Shown piece by piece: positions 36,582 through 45,678 of a stretch of 64,000 nt of DNA; within the stretch, counting starts at the first letter, position 1; the number at the start of each line of letters is the position of its first letter. A program made the position numbers and the translations under genes. Where the stretch lies: assembly GCF_012676905.1 (NCBI RefSeq), contig NZ_CP051428.1, positions 1,760,001 to 1,824,000 of the forward strand, written 5' to 3'. The DNA is from Paenibacillus albicereus. Lineage in GTDB: Bacteria > Bacillota > Bacilli > Paenibacillales > Paenibacillaceae. The notes under the pieces are model-generated. The model was not told where the DNA came from and searched no databases. It saw only the letters and a program-made list of their open reading frames with translations.

Positions 36582-37301
36582 ATGTCGCACAAAGTGCTTG
36601 TCATCGAGGATGAGCCTACCCTTTCAAGGCTGCTATCGTACAACTTGACGCAAGAAGGCTACGACGTGACGGTCTGCGACCACGGGGGAGAAGGGCTGCA
36701 GGCGGCGATTCAGCGCAGCTTCGACCTCATCATGCTGGACATCATGCTGCCGGGAATGAACGGCTTCGAGGTGCTGGGCAAGCTGAGGCAGAGCGGAGTC
36801 AAGACGCCCGTCATCATCTTGACGGCACGCACGGCGGAGGAGGAGGTCGTCCAGGGCCTCAAGCACGGAGCCGACGACTACATCACCAAGCCGTTCGGCG
36901 TCGCCGAGCTGCTCGCCCGCGTATCGGCCGTGCTGCGGCGCTCCGGCCATACGGTGGCGGCGGATGCAGCCCAGCCGCAGGACAAGGTCATCCGTGCCGG
37001 AGACCTCGCCATCTATCCGGAGCGCTACGAGGTCATCCTGGCCGGGGAGCAGGTGCCGCTCCGGCCCAAGGAATTCGAGGTGCTGCTGTACCTCATCCAG
37101 CGGCCGGGCATGGTCATTACGCGCGACGACCTGATGAACGTCGTCTGGGGCTTCGACTATATCGGCGGCCAGCGCACCGTCGACGTGCATGTCAGCTCCC
37201 TGCGCAAGAAGCTGGAGCTCGGGGCGGACTCGGTCTGCATCGAATCGATCCGCGGCGTCGGCTACAAGCTCGTGCTGCCCAAAAAGGTCGGCACGGGCTG
37301 A
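36582..37301 (+). CDS. phoP: PhoP-like OmpR-family response regulator
   Basis: A 239-residue regulator close to B. subtilis PhoP in length and sequence. The receiver has Asp53 in LDIMLPGMNG and Lys in ITKPFG; the C-terminal winged helix has RPKEFEVLLYL and the recognition-helix region RTVDVHVSSLRKKLE. The start at 36582 fits CTGGAGGT 11 bases upstream; a TTG at 36573 is too close. A gap of 105 bases separates it from phoR. Expected targets are the two TTTACA-repeat sites in this window. Confidence 0.88.
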   Translation: MSHKVLVIEDEPTLSRLLSYNLTQEGYDVTVCDHGGEGLQAAIQRSFDLIMLDIMLPGMNGFEVLGKLRQSGVKTPVIILTARTAEEEVVQGLKHGADDYITKPFGVAELLARVSAVLRRSGHTVAADAAQPQDKVIRAGDLAIYPERYEVILAGEQVPLRPKEFEVLLYLIQRPGMVITRDDLMNVVWGFDYIGGQRTVDVHVSSLRKKLELGADSVCIESIRGVGYKLVLPKKVGTG

Positions 37302-37328
37302 GGCGCAAGCCCTGCACCATCGCCGAAT

Positions 37329-37375
37329 AAGGCTGCCTTCCCGTCCTTGGACGGGAAGGCAGCCTTTGACGTTTT
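37329..37375. terminator. Bidirectional terminator between phoP and the AraC gene
   Basis: A 17-bp stem AAGGCTGCCTTCCCGTC/GACGGGAAGGCAGCCTT with a CTTG loop; T-rich sequence lies downstream on the plus strand (GACGTTTTTGAC). The convergent AraC-type gene ends 13 bases further. Confidence 0.8.
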
Positions 37376-37387
37376 TGACGGCGCTCG

Positions 37388-38257
37388 TCAGCTTCGGCCC
37401 CAAGCGAGCATCTTCTTCTGGAATTCCTTGGGCGAGCAGTCGTTGTATTTTTTGAACATCTTGTAGAAATGGGCCATGTTCGGCATCCCGATCCGGTCGC
37501 CGACCTCGGAGATGCTGAGGTCCTTGGTCAGCAGGATGCGCTCGGCCCACTTGATCTTGCGGTAATTGACATATTCGGTGAAGCTCAGCCCGATGGTTTT
37601 TTTGAAGTATTTGACGAAATAATAATAGCTCATGTTGGCGAGCTTGCACACTTCCTCGACCTGGATGCGGTCGGTGAGATGCTGCTCGACGAAGGTGAGC
37701 ACGGGCTTCAGGCGGAGGCGGTCGAAATCGTCCTGGTCGGAAAGGATCTTGCGCTTGTCGTTGCGCAGCAGCAGCAGCAGGATGCGCTTGACGAGCATGC
37801 CTACGGCCAGCTCGTAGCCGATCTCCTTGACCGTCGTCTCGTCCAGGAGGTCGCGCACCGCTTGGGCGATCTCGTTCTTGACGAGGGAATTCTCCTGGAA
37901 GATGTAGTTCACCTGGCTGAGCGGATGGTTGGTCTCCATGAAGAAGCGCATGTACGGCATCGTGCTGTGGTCGAAAAACTGCTCGAGATCGAACTGCAGC
38001 ACGATGTAGTCGAGCGCTGCGGAGCTGCTCCGGTCCCGGTGCAGCTGGTTGGCGCCGATGATCGCGACGTCGCCCTCGGCGAGATCGAAGCGCTCCTCCT
38101 CGACTTGAACCTCCAGGCTGCCGCTCAGGACGAGCAGCAGCTCCAGCTCCCGATGATAATGCCAATTGATGTGCAGGTTATGGTCGCGCTGCGAACGAAA
38201 GACGCGCAGCGACAAAAGAGGGTTTTCATAAAGGACCTTTTCGTTATAGACTTCCAA
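37388..38257 (-). CDS. AraC-family transcription regulator with cupin sensor
   Basis: About 289 residues. The N-terminal half is an AraC-type cupin (NWHYHRELELLLVLSG, then LAEGDVAIIGANQLH), and the C-terminal half has two helix-turn-helix motifs (VEEVCKLANMSYYYFVKYF and ISEVGDRIGMPNMAHFYKMF). No ATG is available near the start; TTG at 38257 with GGAGG 10 bases upstream is favoured, and TTG at 38296 is the alternative. It is divergent from the Gfo/Idh/MocA gene and probably controls it in response to a sugar or polyol. Confidence 0.85.
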   Translation of the reverse strand: MEVYNEKVLYENPLLSLRVFRSQRDHNLHINWHYHRELELLLVLSGSLEVQVEEERFDLAEGDVAIIGANQLHRDRSSSAALDYIVLQFDLEQFFDHSTMPYMRFFMETNHPLSQVNYIFQENSLVKNEIAQAVRDLLDETTVKEIGYELAVGMLVKRILLLLLRNDKRKILSDQDDFDRLRLKPVLTFVEQHLTDRIQVEEVCKLANMSYYYFVKYFKKTIGLSFTEYVNYRKIKWAERILLTKDLSISEVGDRIGMPNMAHFYKMFKKYNDCSPKEFQKKMLAWGRS

Positions 38258-38334
38258 AGGGGGGCGGCCTCCAATACCAAGATCGCATAAAACCAACGCT
38301 AGAAAGAAGCTTTATTTTTGCCGATCGGTTCTCT

Positions 38335-38370
38335 TATACTTATTTTAGTGTTTGAAGCATGCGCCTTCAA
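38335..38370 (+). promoter_or_regulatory. Promoter and operator of the divergent dehydrogenase
   Basis: A TATACT -10 at 38335 with TTTATT 18 bases upstream, followed at 38352 by the inverted repeat TTGAAG-7-CTTCAA, placed so that a bound protein would affect initiation. No regulator assigned; the neighbouring AraC protein is a candidate. Confidence 0.4.
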
Positions 38371-38428
38371 GCGTTCCCCTAAAAAACCAACTTCAATCCA
38401 GCATCGGATATCAGGAGGAAAACGAGAC

Positions 38429-39508
38429 ATGTCTAAAGTACGTGTTGGAATCATCGGCTGCGGCGGCATCGCGAACGGCAAGCATATGCCGTCCCTGGCC
38501 AAAGTCAGCGAGGCGGAAATGGTAGCGTTCTGCGACGTCGAACGCTACCGCGCCGAGGAAGCGAAAGCGAAGTTCGGCAGCGGCGAGGCAGCCGTTTACG
38601 AGAACTACCATGACCTGCTGAACGATCCGTCGATCGCGGTCGTGCATGTCTGCACCCCGAACGACTCCCATGCGGAAATCACGATCGCCGCGCTCGAGGC
38701 CGGCAAGCATGTCATGTGCGAAAAGCCGATGGCCAAGACGGCGGACGACGCGCGCCGCATGCTCGAAGCTGCGAAGCGCACGGGCAAGAAGCTGACGATC
38801 GGCTACCAGAACCGCTTCCGCGGCGACACCCGCTTCCTGAAGGATGCCTGCATCCAGGGCGAGCTGGGCGAAGTCTACTTCGCCAAGGCCCATGCGATCC
38901 GCCGCCGCGCGGTGCCGACATGGGGCGTCTTCCTCGACGAGGAGAAGCAGGGCGGAGGCCCGCTCATCGACATCGGCACGCATGCGCTCGACCTGGCGCT
39001 GTGGATGATGGACAACTACAAGCCGAAGGTCGTGCTCGGCCGCGCGTACCACAAGCTGTCGCAGACCGAGAACGCCGCCAACGCATGGGGACCTTGGGAT
39101 CCGGCGAAGTTCACGGTCGAAGACTCGGCGTTCGCGATGATTACGATGGAGAACGGCGCTTCCATCGTGCTGGAATCCAGCTGGGCGCTCAACTCGCTTG
39201 AAGTCGACGAGGCGAAGGTGTCGCTCAGCGGCACGAAGGCCGGCGCCGACATGAAGGGCGGCCTGCGCATCAACGGCGAGGAGAACTCCCGTCTGTACGT
39301 CAAGGAGATCGAGCTGAACAGCGGCGGCGTCGCCTTCTACGAGGGCGCTTCCGAAGATCCGGGCGAGCTGGAAGCCCGCGCATGGATCCAAGCCGTCATC
39401 CACGATACGGAGCCGGTCGTCACGCCGGAGCAGGCGCTCGTCGTCTCCGAGATTCTCGAAGCCATCTACGAGTCTTCCAAGACCGGCAAGGCCGTCTACT
39501 TCGAGTAA
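38429..39508 (+). CDS. Gfo/Idh/MocA-family NAD(P)-dependent oxidoreductase
   Basis: A 359-residue dehydrogenase. The Rossmann fold begins at VRVGIIGCGGIANGKH, the signature EKPMAK lies near residue 97, and the C-terminal alpha/beta domain carries the conserved DIGTHALDLALW segment. Members oxidise or isomerise sugars, inositols and their derivatives. AGGAGGA lies before the ATG. It is a single gene between a regulated promoter and a strong terminator. Substrate cannot be told. Confidence 0.9.
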   Translation: MSKVRVGIIGCGGIANGKHMPSLAKVSEAEMVAFCDVERYRAEEAKAKFGSGEAAVYENYHDLLNDPSIAVVHVCTPNDSHAEITIAALEAGKHVMCEKPMAKTADDARRMLEAAKRTGKKLTIGYQNRFRGDTRFLKDACIQGELGEVYFAKAHAIRRRAVPTWGVFLDEEKQGGGPLIDIGTHALDLALWMMDNYKPKVVLGRAYHKLSQTENAANAWGPWDPAKFTVEDSAFAMITMENGASIVLESSWALNSLEVDEAKVSLSGTKAGADMKGGLRINGEENSRLYVKEIELNSGGVAFYEGASEDPGELEARAWIQAVIHDTEPVVTPEQALVVSEILEAIYESSKTGKAVYFE

Positions 39509-39523
39509 GCTTCTTGGCAAGCC

Positions 39524-39561
39524 AAAAGCCGGCTGCGGATCATCCGCAGCCGGCTTTTTCG
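39524..39561 (+). terminator. Terminator after the dehydrogenase gene
   Basis: Stem AGCCGGCTGCGGAT/ATCCGCAGCCGGCT followed by TTTTT; the convergent TPR gene ends at 39567 and probably uses the same hairpin. Confidence 0.9.
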
Positions 39562-39566
39562 CGTCC

Positions 39567-40076
39567 TCAGCCTTCGGCCCGCTCGTCCAGATCCTCCGCA
39601 TAAGCCAGGATGCCCCGGCTGAAATACCGAAGCTTCTCGTCGTCGCTGGCCTCCAGGAGCGTGCGGATGAGCAGCTCGACGCTTTCCTTGCTGTCGCCGC
39701 GGTTGTACAGCGCCATGGAGAGGAAGACGCGCATGGGAAGATTCGCCGGAAATTCCGCGATACCCGTCCGCAGCGTCTCGATCGCCTCGTCGTAACGGCC
39801 CCAGTATCGGTACGTGCTGCCGAGCCCCATCAGGCAGCGTTCCCGCTCCGCGCCTGCGAGCCCGAGCTGGAGGGCCTTCTCATAGTAGGGAATGGCTTCG
39901 CGGCCGAGCCCCACATTGTCATGAGCGATGCCGGCCTGGTAGAGCGCCCTGGCGTTGCCGGGCTCGTCCGCCGCGAGCGCGAGCAGCCCGCTGCGCGCCT
40001 CCTCCAGCAGCTCCATGTCCTGCAGCGAGCGGCCCTGCTCGCGCAGCGCCGTCAGCTCTTCCAAGGTCGGCCGCAT
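39567..40076 (-). CDS. Tetratricopeptide repeat protein
   Basis: A 169-residue soluble all-helical protein with three to four TPR units (ALYQAGIAHDNVGLGREAIPYYEKALQLG is one, followed by a second around GLGSTYRYWGRYDEAIETL). No signal peptide. Its ATG overlaps the stop of the upstream amidohydrolase gene (ATGA), so the two are co-expressed and translationally coupled. Role unknown. Confidence 0.82.
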   Translation of the reverse strand: MRPTLEELTALREQGRSLQDMELLEEARSGLLALAADEPGNARALYQAGIAHDNVGLGREAIPYYEKALQLGLAGAERERCLMGLGSTYRYWGRYDEAIETLRTGIAEFPANLPMRVFLSMALYNRGDSKESVELLIRTLLEASDDEKLRYFSRGILAYAEDLDERAEG

Positions 40077-41275
40077 CAGGCGCGCCTCCCGTCTGAGCCG
40101 GATCGGCTCTCGAACTCGCCCCGGACAGCCCGATACAGCGAGTCGTCCGCGAGCACCTCGAGCGCGGTGGAGGCGAGCAGCCGCGCGCCGAGCAGCATCG
40201 CGTCCAGCGCCTCCTCGCGCATGGCTGCATCGCGGAACTCCGCCGTATGCAGGCCGAGCTTCTCCTCCACGACCTTGAGATACGGATGGATGGCCGGGCA
40301 GCGCAGCGAGACGTTGCCGAGGTCGAGCGAGCCGTGGTCGCTGCCCGCGAGCACCTGCTCGTCCGGCACGCCCTCCAGGCGCAGCATCCGCTGGTACGTG
40401 TCGGACAAAGCCTCGTTCGTGCGCAGCTCGTCATAGCTGAACTCGAACGGCGTGATCTCCAGCCGGCAGCCGGTCTGGAGCGCCGCGCCTTCCGCGCAGG
40501 CGCGGACGCGCTCCGTCAGCTCGTCGCGATACGCGCGGTCGGCCGCGCGCACGTAAAATTGAGCCGCGGCATGGGCGGGGATGATGTTCGGCGCCTGGCC
40601 GCCCTCGCTGACGATGCCGTGGACGCGGGCGTCGCCGCGCATCTGCTGGCGCAGCGCATTGACCGAGCCGAACAGCAGGAGCACGGCATCGAGCGCGTTC
40701 ACGCCGAGATGCGGGCTGGCGGCGGCATGGGCGCTGCGGCCGTAGTAGTCGAACTGCAGCGCGTGCATCGCGAGCGAACGGCCCGACCGTTCATGCGCAT
40801 GGTAAGGATGGGCCATAAGCGCGAAGCCGCAGTCGTCGAACCAGCCGGCCTCGCTCATCGTGACCTTCGCTCCGCGCGTCTCCTCGGCCGGGGTGCCGTA
40901 GACGCGGATGCGGCCGCCGCCGCCGCCGGCGTCCAGCGCTTCCTTCAATAACACGGCGGCGGCGACGCCCATGACGCCGATGAGATGATGCCCGCATGCA
41001 TGTCCGATCTCCGGGAGGGCGTCGTACTCGCACAGCAGCCCGGCGACCGGACCCGGCCGGCCGGAGTCATATTCCGCTAGGAACGCCGTCGGCAGGCCGA
41101 GCACGCCCCGCTTCACGTCGAACCCCTGCCTCTCCAGCTCGTCCGCGAGTTGGGCGGAGGCGAAGAACTCCTCATGGCCGAGCTCCGGTCTTTCTCCGAT
41201 CGTTCTTGACAGCTGCTTCCAGCCTTCCCCGCAACGCTCCGCGGTCTCCTTGAAAATAGCTTTGAAATCGGGCAT
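40076..41275 (-). CDS. M20 family amidohydrolase/peptidase
   Basis: A 399-residue metal-dependent amidohydrolase of the M20D type (carboxypeptidase Ss1/N-acyl-amino-acid amidohydrolase group). The di-metal site motifs are visible as EYDALPEIGHACGHH, then the Glu pair in GTPAEETRGAK, and MAHPYHAH. The start at 41275 follows AGGAGGG six bases upstream; the longer frame to 41377 lacks such a site. Probably removes an acyl or aminobenzoyl-type group from an amino acid conjugate; substrate unknown. Confidence 0.88.
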   Translation of the reverse strand: MPDFKAIFKETAERCGEGWKQLSRTIGERPELGHEEFFASAQLADELERQGFDVKRGVLGLPTAFLAEYDSGRPGPVAGLLCEYDALPEIGHACGHHLIGVMGVAAAVLLKEALDAGGGGGRIRVYGTPAEETRGAKVTMSEAGWFDDCGFALMAHPYHAHERSGRSLAMHALQFDYYGRSAHAAASPHLGVNALDAVLLLFGSVNALRQQMRGDARVHGIVSEGGQAPNIIPAHAAAQFYVRAADRAYRDELTERVRACAEGAALQTGCRLEITPFEFSYDELRTNEALSDTYQRMLRLEGVPDEQVLAGSDHGSLDLGNVSLRCPAIHPYLKVVEEKLGLHTAEFRDAAMREEALDAMLLGARLLASTALEVLADDSLYRAVRGEFESRSGSDGRRA

Positions 41276-41429
41276 AGCAATCCCTCCTGAAACCGACAAT
41301 GTAAAATGGCGCCAGCCATCTGTTCTCCAGTATACCGCAGGATGGACAAAACGGCTTCTTCCCGGCGCAAGGGTCATCCAGCCAGGGGATTCATTGCGTT
41401 TTAAAGAAATGGCAGGAGCAATGATGACA

Positions 41430-41443
41430 GGATAGCGTTTACA
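41430..41443 (+). promoter_or_regulatory. Probable cre (CcpA) site before the mannitol operon
   Basis: GGATAGCGTTTACA matches the cre consensus TGWAARCGYTWNCW at 12 of 14 positions. It lies 100 bases before mtlA, in the 267-base gap between the divergent amidohydrolase and mtlA. CcpA repression of mannitol genes is established in Bacillus. Confidence 0.55.
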
Positions 41444-41542
41444 TTTTATTGAGAGCTTGCGTTTCGTAGCATAGAATGAACCAGGACGAAGGGCCTAGCG
41501 CGCAGGGCGCCTTCGGCAAGACAACTTGAGGAGGAATCCACC

Positions 41543-42994
41543 GTGGCGCAATCCACCAAAACCGCATCCGGCGGCGCACGCGTAGGCGTACAGAAGTTCG
41601 GACGCTTTCTAAGCGGCATGGTCATGCCCAACATCGGCGCATTCATCGCCTGGGGCCTGATTACCGCGCTCTTCATTCCGACCGGCTGGCTGCCGAACGA
41701 ATACTTCGCCAAGCTCGTCGATCCGATGATCAAATACCTGCTCCCTCTGCTGATCGGCTACACCGGCGGCACGATGATCCACAAGCAGCGCGGCGGCGTC
41801 ATCGGCGCCTTGGCGACGATGGGCGTCATCGTCGGGGCTGAAATCCCGATGTTCCTCGGCGCGATGATCGTCGGCCCGGCCGCAGCCTGGGTGCTCAAAA
41901 AGTTCGACCAGGCGGTCGAAGGCAAGATCCGCTCGGGCTTCGAGATGCTCGTCAACAACTTCTCGCTCGGCATCATCGGCGGCGTGCTCGCGCTGGTCGC
42001 CTACTCGCTGATCGGCCGCGCCATCGAAGCGGTGACGAACGTCCTCTCCGCCGGCGTCGACTTCCTCGTCGCCAACCACCTCATCCCGCTCGTCAATATC
42101 CTGATCGAGCCGGCCAAGGTGCTGTTCCTGAACAACGCCATCAACCACGGCGTGCTGAGCCCGATCGCGATCGAGCAGGCTGCTCAAGCGGGCAAATCGA
42201 TCCTGTTCATGCTGGAGTCGAACCCGGGTCCGGGCCTCGGCATCCTGCTCGCCTACATGATCGTCGGCCGCGGCGCCGCTCGCCAGTCGGCCTCGGGCGC
42301 GTCGATCATCCACTTCTTCGGCGGCATCCATGAAATCTACTTCCCGTACATTCTCATGAATCCGCGCCTGCTGCTCGCGGTCATCGCGGGCGGCGTCACC
42401 GGCACGCTGACGTTCTCGCTCGTCGGCGCCGGACTCGTCGGACCTCCGTCTCCGGGCAGCATCATCGCCTACCTGGCCATGGCGCCGAAGGGCGAGATTC
42501 TGCAAGTGCTGAGCGGCGTGCTCACCTCCACGGTCGTCTCCTTCCTGATCGCGGCGCTGCTGCTGAAGACCGGCAAGCAGAAGGAAGATGAAACCCTCGA
42601 GGAAGCGACGCAGCGCATGAAGGACATGAAAGCCCAGGGCATGACCCCGGCAGCCGGAGCGGCGACGGGAGCGGCGGCTTCGGTCGATGCGGCCGCGGCC
42701 GAAGCGAAGGGCGCGACCGACATCCGCAAGATCGTCTTCGCCTGCGATGCCGGCATGGGCTCGAGCGCGATGGGCGCTTCGATGCTGCGCAAGAAGCTCA
42801 AATCGATCGGCTCCGGCGTCGAGGTGACGAACACGGCGATCAGCGACATTCCGTCCGACGCCGACGTCGTCATCACGCATCATACGCTGACGGACCGCGC
42901 CCGGTCGGTCGCCTCCGGCGCGGAGCATATTTCAATCGACAATTTCCTCAAGAGTCCGGAATACGACAAGCTGGCGGAACGCCTGAAGCCGTGA
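41543..42994 (+). CDS. mtlA: Mannitol PTS transporter, EIICB component
   Basis: Imports and phosphorylates mannitol. 483 residues, GTG start with GAGGAGGA nine bases upstream. The membrane EIIC part (residues 20-340) has the mannitol hallmark GGIHEIYFPY. An Ala-rich linker leads to the EIIB domain with phospho-acceptor Cys401 in FACDAGMGSS. EIIA is a separate protein (mtlF, four genes in). This split matches B. subtilis and other Firmicutes. A hairpin follows the gene. Confidence 0.96.
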   Translation: MAQSTKTASGGARVGVQKFGRFLSGMVMPNIGAFIAWGLITALFIPTGWLPNEYFAKLVDPMIKYLLPLLIGYTGGTMIHKQRGGVIGALATMGVIVGAEIPMFLGAMIVGPAAAWVLKKFDQAVEGKIRSGFEMLVNNFSLGIIGGVLALVAYSLIGRAIEAVTNVLSAGVDFLVANHLIPLVNILIEPAKVLFLNNAINHGVLSPIAIEQAAQAGKSILFMLESNPGPGLGILLAYMIVGRGAARQSASGASIIHFFGGIHEIYFPYILMNPRLLLAVIAGGVTGTLTFSLVGAGLVGPPSPGSIIAYLAMAPKGEILQVLSGVLTSTVVSFLIAALLLKTGKQKEDETLEEATQRMKDMKAQGMTPAAGAATGAAASVDAAAAEAKGATDIRKIVFACDAGMGSSAMGASMLRKKLKSIGSGVEVTNTAISDIPSDADVVITHHTLTDRARSVASGAEHISIDNFLKSPEYDKLAERLKP

Positions 42995-43018
42995 TCCGAG
43001 CTTGACCTGCAAAGACGG

Positions 43019-43053
43019 ATGGATGCCAGGAGCCGCGCGCTCCAGGCATCCAT
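43019..43053 (+). other. Intercistronic hairpin between mtlA and mtlR
   Basis: A 15-bp stem ATGGATGCCAGGAGC/GCTCCAGGCATCCAT with one A-A mismatch and a CGCGC loop; no U-run. It probably lowers expression of the regulator relative to the transporter. Confidence 0.6.
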
Positions 43054-43103
43054 GGCGTCTTTCCGGCATTTCGGCGCTGAGGAAGAAGCGAGGAGGGGGA
43101 CGC

Positions 43104-45230
43104 ATGGAGCTAACGCATCGCATGAGACGCATGCTCGATCTGCTGCTCCAACCCGATGCGGGCGACATCACCGTCGCGGAGATCGCTCGCCGCATCCAGG
43201 TCAGCTCGCGCACGGTGCATCGGGAGCTCGATGCGCTCGAAGGCTACTTGCATCGCCAGGGCGTGCGCCTGCAGCGCAAGGCGGGCTCCGGCTTGCGGCT
43301 CGACGTCGACGAAGAGCGCCTTCGCCGGCTGAAGCGCGAGCTCGCGGCTCCGGAGGGGGCGGAATTCTCGCCCGAAGAGCGGCAGCTGCATCTGCTCGCC
43401 CGGCTGCTCGGCAGCGAGGAGCCGATCAAGCTGTTCGGGCTGGCGTCGGAGATGAAAGTGACCGTGACGACGGTCAGCGCGGACCTCGACGATCTCGAGG
43501 CCTGGATCGCGGGCAACCGGCTGGAGCTCGTACGCAGGCGCGGCTACGGCATCGAGCTGTCCGGGTCCGAAATCGCCCGCCGCGATGCGATTCGCGCGCT
43601 GCAGCGGCTTCGGCTGGACGATCTGGCGCTGCTTTCGCTCGCCGAGGAGCGGCCGCGCCATCCGATCGACGAGCTCATCTCGGCTCTGTCCGGCTCGCCG
43701 CGCATGCCCGCCATCGAGGAGGTGCTCTGGCGCTGGGAAGAGGAGCAGGACGACCATCCGCTCCGCGAGCAGGCGTACACCGACCTGCTCGTGCGGCTGG
43801 CGATCGCGGCCGAGCGCATCGGGCGGGGCCATCCGGCGTCGCTGGAGGAGCTGGAGGAGAGGCGCGGCTACTATCGCCGTCCGGCTTCGGAGTCGGAGCG
43901 GCTATGCGACCTGCTGCAAAAGGAAACCGGCTTGCCGTACGGGGAAGCCGAGCGCCATTATACGCAGCATCTGCTTGAGCTGGCGGCGCGCCGCTCGGCG
44001 GACTCGCTGCCGGCGGAGGATCTCGAGCTGGCAGCGATCGTCCGCCAGCTGATCCGCCGCATGGAGGAGGTCGGAGGCGCGGACTACGCGTCGGACCGCT
44101 CGCTGCGGGACGGCCTGTATGCCCACCTGCAGGCCGCGCTCGAGCGGCTCGCCGCCGGACAGCGCATCCGCAATCCGCTGCTCGAAGCCGTTCGCAAGGA
44201 TTACGCAGACTTGTTCGCGCAGGTGCGAGAGGCGAGCGAGGCCGCTCTGCGCGACTGGAGCGTGCCCGAGGAGGAGATCGCCTTCCTCGTCATGCATTTC
44301 GGCGCCAGCCTGGAACGCCGCCGGCAGCTGCGCCAGCCGCTGCGGGCGATCATCGTCTGCACGAGCGGCATCGGCTCCTCGCGCATGCTGGCTACCCGGC
44401 TCGCCAAGGAGTTTCCGCAGCTGGACCTCGTCCAGCAGGCGTCCTGGTACGAGGCGAGCCGCATCCCGGCGGCCGCCTACGACATCATCATCAGCACCGT
44501 CGACCTGCCGATCGCCCCGAGCCGCTACATCAAGCTCAGCCCGCTGCTCGACGCGGGCGAAGCGCAGCGGCTGCGCGAGTTCATCCTCGCCCGGCCGGAC
44601 GGAGGCGACGAGGCTGACGCTCAGCCGCAGGGCGCCGCGCCAGGGCCGCTCGACGAGACGCTGTCCGGCCCGAGCCCGCCTCCTCCCTCAGAGCGGAACG
44701 GACCGGAAGCGGCGATGCATTCGGTGAGCCGTGCCGCCGCGCAGTGCGCGAGGCTGCTGGAGGAATTCCGCGTGCTGCGGCTGAAGGCGGCGGACGGCGC
44801 GCTGCGGCCGTTGCTGATGGAGGCTTGCGGCCGGCCGGAGCTCGCAGCGGCGGTGCGGGATGCGGCGGCGATCGTCGATCGCTTGATCGAACGCGAAGCC
44901 CACGGCACGCAACTGCTGCCGGGCACCGATCTCGCGCTGTTCCATACGCGCAGCGGAGAGGTGAGCCGCCCGGTGCTCGCTTTGTTCGAGCTCGAGCATC
45001 CGCTCCGGCTCGATCCGGATCCGGGAGCGCCGGCTCTGAGGCGGTTTTTGCTCATGCTGGCCCCTCTGGTCCTTGCCCGCGAGAGCCTTGAGGTGCTGAG
45101 CGAGGTCAGCGCGTCGCTGCTCGACAGCGGGATGATCGAGGTGCTGGCGTCCGGGCGCGAGGAGCGCATCCGGGCCGACCTGGCCGTCCATTTGAAAGCG
45201 TACCTGAACCATAAATTAGATAGAGAATAA
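43104..45230 (+). CDS. mtlR: MtlR, PRD-containing transcription activator of mannitol genes
   Basis: A 708-residue regulator. Start at 43104 after AGGAGGGGG. Domain order: N-terminal helix-turn-helix pair (EIARRIQVSSRTVHRELDALE, MKVTVTTVSADLDDLE), two PTS regulation domains (about residues 190-400), an EIIB-Gat-like domain (IVCTSGIGSSRMLATRLA) and a C-terminal EIIA-like domain (about residues 545-705). Phosphorylation of these domains by HPr and EII proteins tunes its activity in Bacillus. The Ala/Pro/Gly-rich linker before the EIIA-like domain is long. It sits inside the operon it should control. Confidence 0.93.
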   Translation: MELTHRMRRMLDLLLQPDAGDITVAEIARRIQVSSRTVHRELDALEGYLHRQGVRLQRKAGSGLRLDVDEERLRRLKRELAAPEGAEFSPEERQLHLLARLLGSEEPIKLFGLASEMKVTVTTVSADLDDLEAWIAGNRLELVRRRGYGIELSGSEIARRDAIRALQRLRLDDLALLSLAEERPRHPIDELISALSGSPRMPAIEEVLWRWEEEQDDHPLREQAYTDLLVRLAIAAERIGRGHPASLEELEERRGYYRRPASESERLCDLLQKETGLPYGEAERHYTQHLLELAARRSADSLPAEDLELAAIVRQLIRRMEEVGGADYASDRSLRDGLYAHLQAALERLAAGQRIRNPLLEAVRKDYADLFAQVREASEAALRDWSVPEEEIAFLVMHFGASLERRRQLRQPLRAIIVCTSGIGSSRMLATRLAKEFPQLDLVQQASWYEASRIPAAAYDIIISTVDLPIAPSRYIKLSPLLDAGEAQRLREFILARPDGGDEADAQPQGAAPGPLDETLSGPSPPPPSERNGPEAAMHSVSRAAAQCARLLEEFRVLRLKAADGALRPLLMEACGRPELAAAVRDAAAIVDRLIEREAHGTQLLPGTDLALFHTRSGEVSRPVLALFELEHPLRLDPDPGAPALRRFLLMLAPLVLARESLEVLSEVSASLLDSGMIEVLASGREERIRADLAVHLKAYLNHKLDRE

Positions 45231-45246
45231 AGGAGTGCGAGACAAC

Positions 45247-45678
45247 ATGCTGAAACCTGAACTCATCCGACTGAACGTAGCCGTCAAGGACAAATGGGAA
45301 GCCGTGCGCCTGGCGGGCCAGCTGCTCGTCGAAGCCGGCCATGCCGATGCGGACTATGTGGAAAAGATGGTCGAGCGCGAACAGGCGCTGTCCACGTACA
45401 TGGGCAGCGGACTGGCCATTCCCCATGGCACGAACGAAGCGAAGGCGCTCATCCGCTCCACGGGGCTGTCGGTGCTGCAAATACCGGACGGCGTCGACTT
45501 CGGCGGCGACGAGCCGGCGGTGCTTGTCGTCGGCATCGCCGCGCAGGGCGGCGAGCATATGGACATCCTGACGAGCGTGGCGATGGTATGCTCCGAGGAA
45601 GAGAGCATGGAGCGCATCCGCACGGCCGACAGCGCGGAGGAGATCATCCGCATCTTCGAAAGCGGGATGGAAGAATGA
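45247..45678 (+). CDS. mtlF: Mannitol-specific PTS EIIA component
   Basis: A 143-residue cytoplasmic phosphocarrier. Phospho-acceptor His60 lies in GLAIPHGTNEAK. It passes phosphate from HPr to the EIIB domain of MtlA. AAGGAG lies 11 bases before the ATG; a GTG at 45235 inside that site is rejected. The stop overlaps the mtlD start. Confidence 0.95.
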   Translation: MLKPELIRLNVAVKDKWEAVRLAGQLLVEAGHADADYVEKMVEREQALSTYMGSGLAIPHGTNEAKALIRSTGLSVLQIPDGVDFGGDEPAVLVVGIAAQGGEHMDILTSVAMVCSEEESMERIRTADSAEEIIRIFESGMEE

